In this document: piece after piece, positions 32,025 through 39,187 of the stretch
Position numbering within the stretch: the first letter of the stretch is position 1
Layout: every line of letters begins with the position of its first letter
Source: a virus
DNA length: 46,158 bases
Strand: one strand, 5' to 3'
Virus record (IMG/VR): IMGVR_UViG_3300024239_000004
Span: 1 to 46,158 of that record
Translations under genes and position numbers: made by a program
Notes under the pieces: model-generated
Seen by the model: only the letters and a program-made list of their open reading frames with translations
Told to the model about the DNA's origin: nothing
The model's database searches: none

Positions 32025-33210
32025 ATGAAAATCCAAAAAGGCCATTACGTGCCAAAAGAATTAATTACGTCAGAGGCTATCCATGAGGCTGTTGTGAAGT
32101 GCTTTGTGGCGGCTGGGTTTAAAAAAAACAGACAATGCTGGACGTTTCGGCGTGCCAATAGGCGATGGCTTGTGTATCGCATCTGATGGAGAAATAATGT
32201 GGGGAGGTGTTGGCTTGAGCGCAAAAGAGCCACTAACACTCCAGCAACTATTCACAGCAGAGAATGGGTTGAAGTGGCCTGAATGGGCCGAAAGCATTGA
32301 TACTGATGGTAAGGCTGTTTGGTTTCATGGACGAAGGGCGCGTGAATTTATTTCAGGCGAAATTGGCACGGGACCTGTCATCATGACTTTAGCCACCCGC
32401 CAACCAAAGGAGAAAGAATTGAATAATCAAGAAATTATCGACAAATTAATTGTTGAGACAAATGGCGTTTTACGTAACCGCAAATATTTTTTTATCAAAG
32501 ATGGCAATATCGGCCTTTGGTTTCCATGCGGAAGCCTGGACTCTTTGCACTTGTGTACAACTGAACAATTCACCAAACGCGCCAAAGAGCTAGGCTTCGC
32601 CAACGGCTATCGTTGGGGCGTTGAATATCCTACCAATGGCAAGCGGCCAGATTTGGATGTTGACGTTGTTGTTTATGGCCGAAACTATTGCGACGGGTGC
32701 GGCAAGGTCGATAAAGTAAAAAACTTCTTTTGGAATGACTACTATAAATTCAAGGTAGTTGATGATCGCTACAAGCCAGCAGACACAAGCTATCTCAATG
32801 CGTCAAGTCAAGACCAAAGCTTAACGCATAAGTCAGCAGATGAAACCATACCGCGCAATAACTCGGATTGGTATTGTTACGAAAACCAGAGGGCGCTGCG
32901 GTTGCCGGATGTTGGATTAAGATGTTTAACATGGTTTGATGATGGCAAAGAATGCTGGCACGAATGTTTAGTGTTGCGTCATTCGCCATTTGAAACAGAT
33001 GTTGCTGCCGTATCTCTTGTTGGTAAGCACGATAGAAAGCTTGTTTGGGCTGACGACTTCAAGCCAATCGACCATGCCAAGCGCAAAGCTGAGCTGGAGA
33101 AAAGGACCACAATACTGGCTGCAATGAAAGCCTGTAAACATACCTGTAATGGGTCGGTTTTGAATGATTTGTACGATAAGGGTTATTTGCGCTTACCAGA
33201 CCAAAAATGA
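32025..33210 (+). pseudogene. Early protein split by a +1 frameshift at an A8 run
   Basis: A short ORF starts at ATG 32025 (MKIQKGHYVPKELITSEAIH) and stops at 32186. A second frame, open from about 32104 to 33210, continues the same protein in the +1 frame (TDNAGRFGVPIGDGLCIASD). The switch lies at the eight-A run 32121-32128: with seven A residues the gene is one uninterrupted frame of about 394 codons. This may be a sequencing or assembly indel, a real mutation or phase variation, or slippage. The joined N-terminus matches phage proteins that end a first module with TLQQLFTAENGLKWPEWA. The distal part has a FWNDYYKFKVVDDRYK segment and no recognised enzyme motif. Confidence 0.72.
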
Positions 33211-33302
33211 TCTACATAATCACACTAGCAGCAACTAAAACAATAGCGGCCATATACGTAATATGGCTCTATAACCAGATTGGTTTTGATAAAGAGGTTT
33301 AG
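33207..33302 (+). CDS. 31-residue membrane peptide
   Basis: The ORF starts in an ATGA overlap with the preceding stop. It encodes a hydrophobic helix (IITLAATKTIAAIYVIWLY) with a short acidic tail. It is the third very small single-pass membrane peptide in the genome. Confidence 0.5.
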   Translation: MIYIITLAATKTIAAIYVIWLYNQIGFDKEV

Positions 33303-33303
33303 T

Positions 33304-33615
33304 ATGGGAGTTTCAGAAAGAATAAAGGTTAAAAACGAGGCGCAAGAGCGAGTAAAAAGCATGGAGTTTGGCGATCCTGTTACTAATGTTTGCGCTGGAC
33401 CGGATAACCCACGAAGACACGCTTACTTTTGCCAGTTATTGACCAAGACAAGAAAAAACAAATTTGGATTAAACCACACCGAACACTTTGTAAAATGCAC
33501 CGACAGAAAAGGCAAATTCTGGAATACTGACATTGAGGTGATATTTGCAGGTCATATCGAATACGCAGAATGTGAAAAGCTATTTGCATCGATATGGAGC
33601 GCACATTATCAATGA
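33304..33615 (+). CDS. Small unknown early protein
   Basis: The 103-residue protein starts MGVSERIKVK at 33304 with AGAGG upstream. It contains a GDPVTNVCAGPDNPRRHAYF segment suggestive of a small beta domain. No family is recognised. Its 3' end overlaps ninG by four bases. Confidence 0.62.
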   Translation: MGVSERIKVKNEAQERVKSMEFGDPVTNVCAGPDNPRRHAYFCQLLTKTRKNKFGLNHTEHFVKCTDRKGKFWNTDIEVIFAGHIEYAECEKLFASIWSAHYQ

Positions 33616-34166
33616 CAGCCAAATGCAAGCTATGCAAAGCGCCAGCCACTTTAAAGGCTGGCCTTTTTAATTTCTGCAACATTGATCACGCCTATGAGTA
33701 CAGCAAGCTAGCCAAGGAGAAGCAGCAAGCCAATAAAGCCAAGAAGCAAAGGCAATCTGACAGGGAAAGAAAGAGGGTGCTTAAAAGTCGCTCTGAGTGG
33801 CTTAAAGATCTGCAGGCGGTGTTTAATAAGTTTATCAGGCTGAGGGATAAAGGATTACCGTGTATCAGTTGCGGACACCCTGACGATGGCTCAAGACAAA
33901 GACACGCAAGTCATTATAAAAGCGTTGGCTCTACTCCCGCATTGAGATTCTGCGAGATTAATTGTTTTGCAGCTTGCTCTATCTGTAATAACTATTTAAG
34001 CGGGAACCTGGTTCCATACCGGGCTGCATTGATAGATAAAATAGGTCTTGAGCAAGTCGAGTGGCTAGAGGGTCCGCATTCACCGTTAAAGCTAACTATT
34101 CCAGAAATTCAGGCAATGATTGCAGAGTATAAATTGAAGGTTAAAGAAATGGAGAAAGCCCCATGA
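33612..34166 (+). CDS. ninG: NinG-type recombination endonuclease
   Basis: The 184-residue protein matches lambda NinG (Rap). It has an N-terminal CKLCKAP with a later NFCNID zinc site, a basic helix rich in Lys/Arg/Gln, then LPCISCGHPDDGSRQRHASH, followed by ALRFCEINCFAACSICNNYL and SGNLVPYRAALIDKIG, an HNH-like fold. NinG cuts branched recombination intermediates and so complements the RecT/YqaJ system. It ends the rightward operon. Confidence 0.9.
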   Translation: MTAKCKLCKAPATLKAGLFNFCNIDHAYEYSKLAKEKQQANKAKKQRQSDRERKRVLKSRSEWLKDLQAVFNKFIRLRDKGLPCISCGHPDDGSRQRHASHYKSVGSTPALRFCEINCFAACSICNNYLSGNLVPYRAALIDKIGLEQVEWLEGPHSPLKLTIPEIQAMIAEYKLKVKEMEKAP

Positions 34167-34173
34167 AGGGGCT
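34157..34173 (-). terminator. Terminator between convergent operons
   Basis: AGCCCC/GGGGCT with a five-base loop lies over the ninG stop. The minus strand continues TTTCTCCATTT, so it ends the minus-strand accessory operon better than ninG, whose side reads GTTAGTT. Confidence 0.6.
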
Positions 34174-34200
34174 GTTAGTTAAACTCTTTTTGTGATTGGG

Positions 34201-34317
34201 TCATTGCTGTGACTCCTGTTGTTTTACATAAGCCCAGCTATGCCAGTCTTTGCTCCATACGACAATTTTTCCTTTTTTACGCAAGTATTTCGCTCTGCGA
34301 GAACTTATTAACCTCAT
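34201..34317 (-). CDS. 38-residue basic peptide
   Basis: The ORF starts in a TGATG overlap with GGGGGAG upstream. The product is strongly basic with several Trp residues (MRLISSRRAKYLRKKGKIVV, then WSKDWHSWAYV). It may be a small nucleic acid- or protein-binding protein. A further nine-codon ORF follows to 34175 but is too short to support. Confidence 0.55.
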   Translation of the reverse strand: MRLISSRRAKYLRKKGKIVVWSKDWHSWAYVKQQESQQ

Positions 34318-34877
34318 CACTCCCCCTTAGCTATGGACTCGGCGTATTGTTCGGCAAACTGCAGTACGTGCAGAATAGCGGCCTTGTAATACTCAATCTT
34401 CTGAGCGCTTGAGTCAGGAACTTCAACTCTTGACGCTAATTCAGAAGAAAACTTTCTAACAGCCTCTGCCTTGATTTGGTTTAGGCATTGAGTTGTCAAC
34501 TTAGAGTTTACAACTAAATCAAGTTCATCTGCTTTCTTGTGCCACCCGCTGCTTGCGCCAGTTGCCCTCATCAGTTTTATTGCCGGCTCAGCAAGCTGTT
34601 TAAGCACTTCAATCTGCGCCACCAAAACAACCTTTTCGCGCTCAAGCTCGGCTATGCGGTCGCGCCTAGAGGCGAAATCACCTTCTACAATAGACTTTAT
34701 CGAATCCCAAGTTTCTTGATAGTTTGGCCAATCTGACTCGACTACAACACATTCAGGCATCACTGAATCATCAATATTTATTTCAGACAAAGCAGCGCCT
34801 AACGCTGATTTTTGGTGGTCAGTCATCTTTGACAACTTCAGCACCACATATCTTGTTTCTTTTTTAAACTCACTCAT
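34317..34877 (-). CDS. Coiled-coil early protein (Ea22-like layout)
   Basis: The 186-residue protein has a central coiled coil (RDRIAELEREKVVLVAQIEV) and a C-terminal helical part, and resembles Ea22/ead-type phage proteins in layout. The N-terminus (YVVLKLSKMTDHQKSALGAA) is a separate small domain. Function is unknown. Confidence 0.6.
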   Translation of the reverse strand: MSEFKKETRYVVLKLSKMTDHQKSALGAALSEINIDDSVMPECVVVESDWPNYQETWDSIKSIVEGDFASRRDRIAELEREKVVLVAQIEVLKQLAEPAIKLMRATGASSGWHKKADELDLVVNSKLTTQCLNQIKAEAVRKFSSELASRVEVPDSSAQKIEYYKAAILHVLQFAEQYAESIAKGE

Positions 34878-35056
34878 TCACTCTCTCCCGTTTCTGTAAT
34901 ATCTAATTCGCTTATTGCCTCCATAGACAAATTGCGATCCCGGTTAATCAACACTTCAAACATAGTCAGCGCGTCAGGTATGTGCATTGCATCTAGCTCG
35001 TAACTGATGTATTTGTTACTGTGGCGCACTGTTGCAGCGATTTTATAATTACGCAT
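34874..35056 (-). CDS. Small unknown accessory protein
   Basis: The 60-residue protein starts MRNYKIAATVRHSNKYISYE at 35056, ten bases after GGAG. It looks like a compact alpha/beta domain. It overlaps the previous gene by eight bases and the next by four. Confidence 0.6.
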   Translation of the reverse strand: MRNYKIAATVRHSNKYISYELDAMHIPDALTMFEVLINRDRNLSMEAISELDITETGESE

Positions 35057-35207
35057 TTTTATCAAACTCCACACAGCGCACCACGTAAATCAGTGCGCCG
35101 CCTTGTTTGTATTTATCCATGACTGGCATAGATTTGAAATCGAGCTTTGAGCAGTCATGGTCTTTATGCTTGCATGATTTGCACATGCTGGCTTTTGGGT
35201 GGTGCAT
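35049..35207 (-). CDS. 52-residue Cys/His-rich (zinc-finger-like) protein
   Basis: The ORF starts in a TAATG overlap. The product has MCKSCKHKDHDCSKLDF, in which three Cys and several His residues form a probable zinc site (C-x2-C-x6-C), and then a short beta region (ALIYVVRCVEF). The overlaps on both sides strongly support a real gene. Function unknown. Confidence 0.68.
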   Translation of the reverse strand: MHHPKASMCKSCKHKDHDCSKLDFKSMPVMDKYKQGGALIYVVRCVEFDKNA

Positions 35208-35614
35208 TAGTCAGCCTTCCAATATTTATTATCAAGAATCGCTCTGGCTTGTAACAGAATTTCAGCAACAGCTAAAGCATGTTCGGCGCCATTTGCTTTT
35301 GATAAGTCAAAACCTACATTATGAGCCTTCTTGATAGTTTCAAGTTTGCCTTGGTATTCCTCCAAATCTTTGTGCGTCGAATGCTCATACATTGGCTTTT
35401 TGTAAATCCAGTAAGGCCTATCTGGGTCAATTGATTTTCCATCTAACTTTGAGAAGATACCGCTTCCCGCTGTGAATTGGTTGCTCTCAACAGATGAAAC
35501 AGTTGTGGCGACTTCAAACATCCTGCGGAAAGCAATACATCCTGAGCCAAAGTCTATCTCTGCCACATGCGGCACATACATCACATCACCAACTTTAATA
35601 TCTGCAAATTCCAT
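35207..35614 (-). CDS. Unknown protein, first gene of the small minus-strand operon
   Basis: The 135-residue protein starts MEFADIKVGDVMYVP, a small beta-barrel-like start, and has a C-terminal helical part (NGAEHALAVAEILLQARAIL). It has a GGGAGG ribosome site and lies downstream of the promoter at 35641-35668. Confidence 0.65.
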   Translation of the reverse strand: MEFADIKVGDVMYVPHVAEIDFGSGCIAFRRMFEVATTVSSVESNQFTAGSGIFSKLDGKSIDPDRPYWIYKKPMYEHSTHKDLEEYQGKLETIKKAHNVGFDLSKANGAEHALAVAEILLQARAILDNKYWKAD

Positions 35615-35640
35615 ATCAACCTCCCATTAAACCTAAACAA

Positions 35641-35668
35641 ATAATATACCCACCACAGATAAACGCAA
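35641..35668 (-). promoter_or_regulatory. Promoter of the small minus-strand operon, TTGCGT family
   Basis: The minus strand reads TTGCGT, 16 bases, then TATTAT, 27 bases before the ATG at 35614. The -35 region continues TTATCT as at the recT promoter. Confidence 0.65.
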
Positions 35669-35676
35669 GCAATAGT

Positions 35677-35705
35677 TTAAGAGTTTTTTAGTTTTGTGCT
35701 AATAT
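35677..35705 (+). promoter_or_regulatory. Promoter of the terminase genes
   Basis: A TAATAT -10 box (35700-35705) lies 28 bases before the GTG start of the small terminase gene; the -35 region is weak (TTAAGA at 17 bases). The sequence GTGCTAATAT recurs before the portal gene at 39152-39161. Confidence 0.5.
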
Positions 35706-35733
35706 TCACAATAAATAAATCGGAGAGGTGTTT

Positions 35734-36312
35734 GTGTCTGAAATAAAGCTTACGCCGAAGCAAGAGGCTTTCTGCCTTGCTCTTGTGAAGTCTGAAACAG
35801 CTAGTCAGTCAGATGCGTACAGGCAGGCTTATAATGCGTCAAAAATGACTTCCAAGACCGTCAATGAAAGAGCAAGTGTTCTAATGGCTGACAGCAAGAT
35901 AACAGCAAGGGTGGCTGAATTAAGGGCTGCTGCTGCGAAAGGGGCTGTTATAGATGCGTCATACGTCCTTAAACGCCTTGTTGAGATAGATCAGATGGAC
36001 GTACTAGACATTCACAACGATGACGGCACAATAAAGCCTATAAAAGAATGGCCGAAGGTCTGGCGGCAGTTTTTATCCAGTGTCGAAGTGTCAGAGATAA
36101 TCACCAGCAAAGGCGACGACGAAAAAGTAACTGCAGTTCTGAAAAAAGTGAAGTGGCCTGACAAAGTGAAAAACCTTGAATTACTTGGTAAGCATTTATC
36201 TGTTGGCGCTTTTGTTGAAAGAGTGGATCACACAAGCTCTGACCGCAGCATGACACCCGCAAGCGTTAGCCCGGGCTTAGTCAGTTCACTGTTATCTAAA
36301 CTGGTGGATTAA
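35734..36312 (+). CDS. terS: Terminase small subunit
   Basis: The 192-residue protein begins with the typical LTPKQEAFCLALV, then SQSDAYRQAYNASKM and ASVLMADSKITARVAELR, the helix-turn-helix region of Terminase_2 small subunits. It recognises phage DNA and hands it to the large subunit. The second GTG (35734) is preferred to that at 35728 because of its spacing from GGAGAGG. It ends in an overlap with the large subunit gene. Confidence 0.9.
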   Translation: MSEIKLTPKQEAFCLALVKSETASQSDAYRQAYNASKMTSKTVNERASVLMADSKITARVAELRAAAAKGAVIDASYVLKRLVEIDQMDVLDIHNDDGTIKPIKEWPKVWRQFLSSVEVSEIITSKGDDEKVTAVLKKVKWPDKVKNLELLGKHLSVGAFVERVDHTSSDRSMTPASVSPGLVSSLLSKLVD

Positions 36313-37877
36313 TGGCTATCAAGCCGATTCAGTGGGATGAGCTATCTTACTCTGAACAGCTTGCTTTAGCCGCTGCCGGGGAGCAAAGCCCTTTAGCATT
36401 TACTGCCTTGTGGTTCAACATTACCCAAGGCGATTCGTTTAGAACAAACTGGCATCATCACTATTTCAACTGGGCTGCTGAAAAAGTCCTTTCTGGAGAA
36501 GTTAAAAACCTAATAGTAAATATCCCACCGGGCGGCACTAAAACAGAATTCTGGTCTGTGCATCTGCCTGTTTACTGCATGGTCAAATTCCCCCGGGTAA
36601 GAATACTCAACACCAGTTACTCAAAAGACCTCGTTAGCGAGAACAGCGAAAGATCCCGGGCGCTGGTAAAGTCATCTGAGTTTCAGCAGTTCTACAGCTT
36701 TGATATAGGTAAAGACAAAGTTGATGACTGGACTATAGAGAAAGACGGCAAGCGCATTCATCAGTTATTCAGCAGGCCATCAGGCGGTCAGATAACAGGT
36801 GTCCGGGGTGGTTATATGTCCGACAGCTTTAGCGGTTATATCAACGCTGATGACTGGGATAAAATAGACGACCTGTTCAGTGAGACAAAGCGCAAGAAGT
36901 CACACACCCGGATAGTAAACACCTTGCGAAGCCGTAAGGCTGATTTCAATACGCCTTTTATCTTTGTTCAGCAGCGCGGCCACGTAGATGACTCAACGGC
37001 TTATCTATTGTCCGGGAGCATGGGCCTTGAGATTGATTTGCACATCAAGATCCCGGCACTGATTGATCAAGATTATATTGATTCACTGCCCCCGGGCATA
37101 AAAGAGCGGTGCATCCAGGATGTTTGCAGCCATAAGCAACTAAACGGCAAGTGGTCATACTGGCCCGCAAAAGAATCTGTTGAAGATTTAACAGCCCTGA
37201 AAACTGCAAACCCGTACACATTCGCAAGCCAATACGACCAAGACCCGGAGAAGCTAGATGGCGGCATATTCTTTGAAAGCGACTTTGAATATTACGGTAG
37301 CGTGGAAGATGGCGCAGACATTCCACAGCCTGATAGCTGGGAATATCGGATTATCACTGTTGATACAGCGCAAAAGACTGGGGAGGCTAACGACTGGACT
37401 GTATACACTGAGTGGGGCGTTTATCAGGGCTGCATATACAGGCTCAGATCGTTCAGGAAGCGAGTAACAGCTAAAGAGTTAAGGCAGGCGTTTAAGTCAT
37501 TCGTACAAGCCTGCTGGGAAGATAACAGACCGAGCAATGGAAACCTGAGAGCGATACTTGTTGAAGATAAATCGTCAGGTACAGGTCTTATCCAGGAAAT
37601 GACTAATCAGTTACCACTAAGAATAACTCCGCTACCCAGGGCAAAAGATAAATTAACCCGGGCAATGGACTGTCAGCCCCACGTTGGATCAAAAAAGGTT
37701 AAGCTCAGATATGGCGATCCGACCAACTTAGATTTCGTCCCGGAGGTCTGCTCATTCAAAGAGGATGACTCGCACCCGTTCGATGACCAAACAGACACAA
37801 TGATGGATGCAGTTGATTATGTATGCATTCAGCCATTCACAACACCAAAAGCCTTTGTAATGAAACGCAGTCGATGA
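36312..37877 (+). CDS. terL: Terminase large subunit
   Basis: The 521-residue protein has the packaging ATPase and nuclease. The ATPase part shows a deviant Walker A, NIPPGGTKTE (about residues 72-81), as in this terminase family. The nuclease shows IITVDTAQKTGEANDWTV (metal-binding Asp), LVEDKSSGTGLIQEM and HPFDDQTDTMMDAVDY. It pumps DNA into the head and cuts it. It starts one base over the stop of the small subunit gene. Confidence 0.95.
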   Translation: MAIKPIQWDELSYSEQLALAAAGEQSPLAFTALWFNITQGDSFRTNWHHHYFNWAAEKVLSGEVKNLIVNIPPGGTKTEFWSVHLPVYCMVKFPRVRILNTSYSKDLVSENSERSRALVKSSEFQQFYSFDIGKDKVDDWTIEKDGKRIHQLFSRPSGGQITGVRGGYMSDSFSGYINADDWDKIDDLFSETKRKKSHTRIVNTLRSRKADFNTPFIFVQQRGHVDDSTAYLLSGSMGLEIDLHIKIPALIDQDYIDSLPPGIKERCIQDVCSHKQLNGKWSYWPAKESVEDLTALKTANPYTFASQYDQDPEKLDGGIFFESDFEYYGSVEDGADIPQPDSWEYRIITVDTAQKTGEANDWTVYTEWGVYQGCIYRLRSFRKRVTAKELRQAFKSFVQACWEDNRPSNGNLRAILVEDKSSGTGLIQEMTNQLPLRITPLPRAKDKLTRAMDCQPHVGSKKVKLRYGDPTNLDFVPEVCSFKEDDSHPFDDQTDTMMDAVDYVCIQPFTTPKAFVMKRSR

Positions 37878-38005
37878 AAGCCTATAAAGTCACGCTTAAA
37901 TCAGGGGGGGCGTTTAGCTATATTACGGATGAAAAGCCGGAGAACTTACCTGCTGCAATTTTCGAGAGATTTAGAGAATATCCAGAAAAGATAGAAAGTT
38001 TGTAA
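37874..38005 (+). CDS. 43-residue protein after terminase
   Basis: The ATG at 37874 overlaps the terL stop (ATGA). The product (MKAYKVTLKSGGAFSYITDE) looks like a small beta-hairpin plus helix. Small proteins of this kind often follow phage enzyme genes, with unknown function. The promoter of the RNA region begins eight bases after its stop. Confidence 0.62.
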   Translation: MKAYKVTLKSGGAFSYITDEKPENLPAAIFERFREYPEKIESL

Positions 38006-38012
38006 AAATAAT

Positions 38013-38041
38013 TTGCGCTTTTTGTATTCTTTGCGTATATT
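38013..38041 (+). promoter_or_regulatory. Promoter of the RNA/tRNA region
   Basis: TTGCGC, 17 bases, then TATATT: one of the best sigma-70-type promoters in the window. It has no ORF behind it for more than 500 bases, so it probably makes a noncoding transcript starting near 38048. Confidence 0.7.
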
Positions 38042-38047
38042 TAGCAT

Positions 38048-38430
38048 GTGTCGAGCAGGTAGCGCTGCTTAGGCAGGCAGAAGCCTCACCGGTAACACGG
38101 AAAAATAAATCGCGCTCTGTTAGTTTTGTGTTTCGCATCACTGATAATGGCACAAGAGCAAATTCGTTGATTAACGACGAAGCCCATCGTTAACGGGCAT
38201 TAGTTTATTGGTTAGGTGCCTTGAAAAGCATTAAATTGCTGGGCAATAAAACGGTTACTGGTATGCAGCCTACAAACCGAAGCGGCTAAAGCTAAACGCC
38301 CATAAGCTGCATCGAGACGCCTAAGCCAATGAGCTGAATGCGTGAAGCGCTTCCGGTGAGAGCGGTAGTATAAAGACATCACCCGCTTCAAAACGACAAG
38401 ATAAAGGCACTTGCCAGCTCATTACCAACA
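38048..38430 (+). ncRNA. Candidate large structured noncoding RNA
   Basis: About 380 nt carry no plausible ORF but many stems. Clear ones are: GTGT/ACAC (38048-38051 with 38095-38098) enclosing two hairpins; GCTC/GAGC with TTGTG/CACAA (38114-38159); TTAACGA/TCGTTAA (38171-38193), which competes with TCGTT/AACGA; ATTGC/GCAAT (38235-38247); ATGCAGC/GCTGCAT (38263-38312), crossing CGGTT/AACCG (38252-38279) as a possible pseudoknot; and AATGAGCTG/CAGCTCATT (38328-38423) enclosing GAAGCG/CGCTTC plus GGTGA/TCACC (38344-38389). A strong promoter precedes it and a tRNA follows. GOLLD and ROOL RNAs occur beside phage tRNAs, but I cannot confirm membership. Confidence 0.6.
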
Positions 38431-38432
38431 AC

Positions 38433-38506
38433 GCATCATTAATTTAATGGCAAAATCTCTGCCTTCCAAGCAGGTGACAACGGTTCGATTCCGTTATGAT
38501 GCTCCA
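38433..38506 (+). tRNA. tRNA-Gly, anticodon UCC
   Basis: A full cloverleaf is visible. The acceptor is GCATCAT/ATGATGC and the D stem ATTT/AAAT has GG in its loop. The anticodon stem TCTGC/GCAGG has loop CTTCCAA (anticodon TCC), and the T stem AACGG/CCGTT has loop TTCGATT. The 3' CCA is encoded. It reads GGA glycine codons. It follows the structured RNA by two bases and so is probably processed from the same transcript. Confidence 0.93.
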
Positions 38507-38573
38507 TTTACCGCAGCACCTTAACTCCAATAGTGGCTTGCCGTAGAGATGCGGCTTTAATTTTGGGCCAGTC
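38507..38573 (+). other. Leader between tRNA and HNH gene, with hairpin
   Basis: No gene is present. CCGCA (38511-38515) can pair with TGCGG (38550-38554), followed by CTTTAATTTT, a poor terminator or processing hairpin. TTACCG (38508-38513) could instead pair with CGGTAA (38090-38095) in the upstream RNA, which would bracket the tRNA. Confidence 0.4.
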
Positions 38574-39083
38574 ATGAAAAAATTAACAAAACAACAAAAG
38601 CAAGAGGCAAAGCAAGCGAAGCTAAAGCGCAGGGCTGATGATATTCAGAAAGCAAAAACAGAGGTTATGCAGTGGCTAGGTATTGGCGGTATTTATTCCA
38701 CTCTTGAAATAGTCTGCTGTGCTGCTGCCAAGCTTAATATGGTTTTGCGTGGTGATATTCACGAAAACCAGCAAATAAAATTTATCGCTGAGCGCATAAG
38801 GCGGATCGAGCGCCCTATAAAAACCAAAAGGCGATCAGATGATAATTTCTATTCATCTAGGCTTTGGAAAATAATCCGCTACCAAGCATTGGAGCTTCAT
38901 GGCAATAAATGCGTTTGCTGTGGTGCATCGCCTTCTGATGGAGTATCAATTCACGTTGACCATATAAAACCAAGATCAACACATCCAGAATTGGAGCTTG
39001 ATATAAACAACCTGCAGCCTCTTTGTGAGGATTGCAACGTGGGAAAAATAAACCAGTGGGACACAAGTTGGATTGGCTCATAG
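38574..39083 (+). CDS. HNH endonuclease
   Basis: The 169-residue protein has a basic N-terminus (KKLTKQQKQEAKQAKLKRRA) and a C-terminal HNH domain with CVCCGASP, HVDHIKPRSTHPELELDIN, NLQPLCEDCN and GK. The His, Asn and His residues and both CxxC zinc pairs are present. HNH enzymes next to terminase genes often help cut cos-type ends. Here it lies between terminase and portal, next to the RNA region, so a mobile (homing-type) origin is an alternative. Confidence 0.88.
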   Translation: MKKLTKQQKQEAKQAKLKRRADDIQKAKTEVMQWLGIGGIYSTLEIVCCAAAKLNMVLRGDIHENQQIKFIAERIRRIERPIKTKRRSDDNFYSSRLWKIIRYQALELHGNKCVCCGASPSDGVSIHVDHIKPRSTHPELELDINNLQPLCEDCNVGKINQWDTSWIGS

Positions 39084-39132
39084 CATCCATGACATACGGT
39101 CTTGTTGATACTATTGCTTAAAAACAGACTCA

Positions 39133-39161
39133 TTTAATAATTTTGGTCTAAGTGCTAATAT
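39133..39161 (+). promoter_or_regulatory. Candidate promoter of the portal operon
   Basis: TTTAAT, 17 bases, then TAATAT lies 27 bases before the portal ATG. The GTGCTAATAT segment is identical to that before the small terminase gene, which suggests common late control. The minus-strand TTGCGTTTT element at 39165-39173 overlaps the region. Confidence 0.45.
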
Positions 39162-39187
39162 GTCTAAAACGCAACCGGATTTAAGAC

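Noticed and set aside
32121-32129. Programmed -1 frameshift on the A AAA AAC heptamer
   Set aside because: The downstream frame is +1, not -1, relative to the first ORF, so a standard -1 slip would not reach it.
34209-34412. Plus-strand ORF after ninG
   Set aside because: It overlaps two minus-strand genes that have good ribosome sites and overlapping starts, and it has no ribosome site itself.
35107-35334. Plus-strand ORF across the small accessory operon
   Set aside because: It lies antisense to a Cys/His-rich gene and its neighbour, which have coupled starts and stops.
37971-38153. Minus-strand ORF over the RNA promoter
   Set aside because: It lacks a ribosome site, covers the promoter and the end of a plus-strand gene, and has no protein-like pattern.
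38048-38506. tmRNA or group I intron
   Set aside because: The tRNA has full D and anticodon arms, no tag-peptide ORF is visible, and the tRNA is not interrupted. I could not identify the group I P3/P7 core, although a diverged intron cannot be fully excluded by eye.
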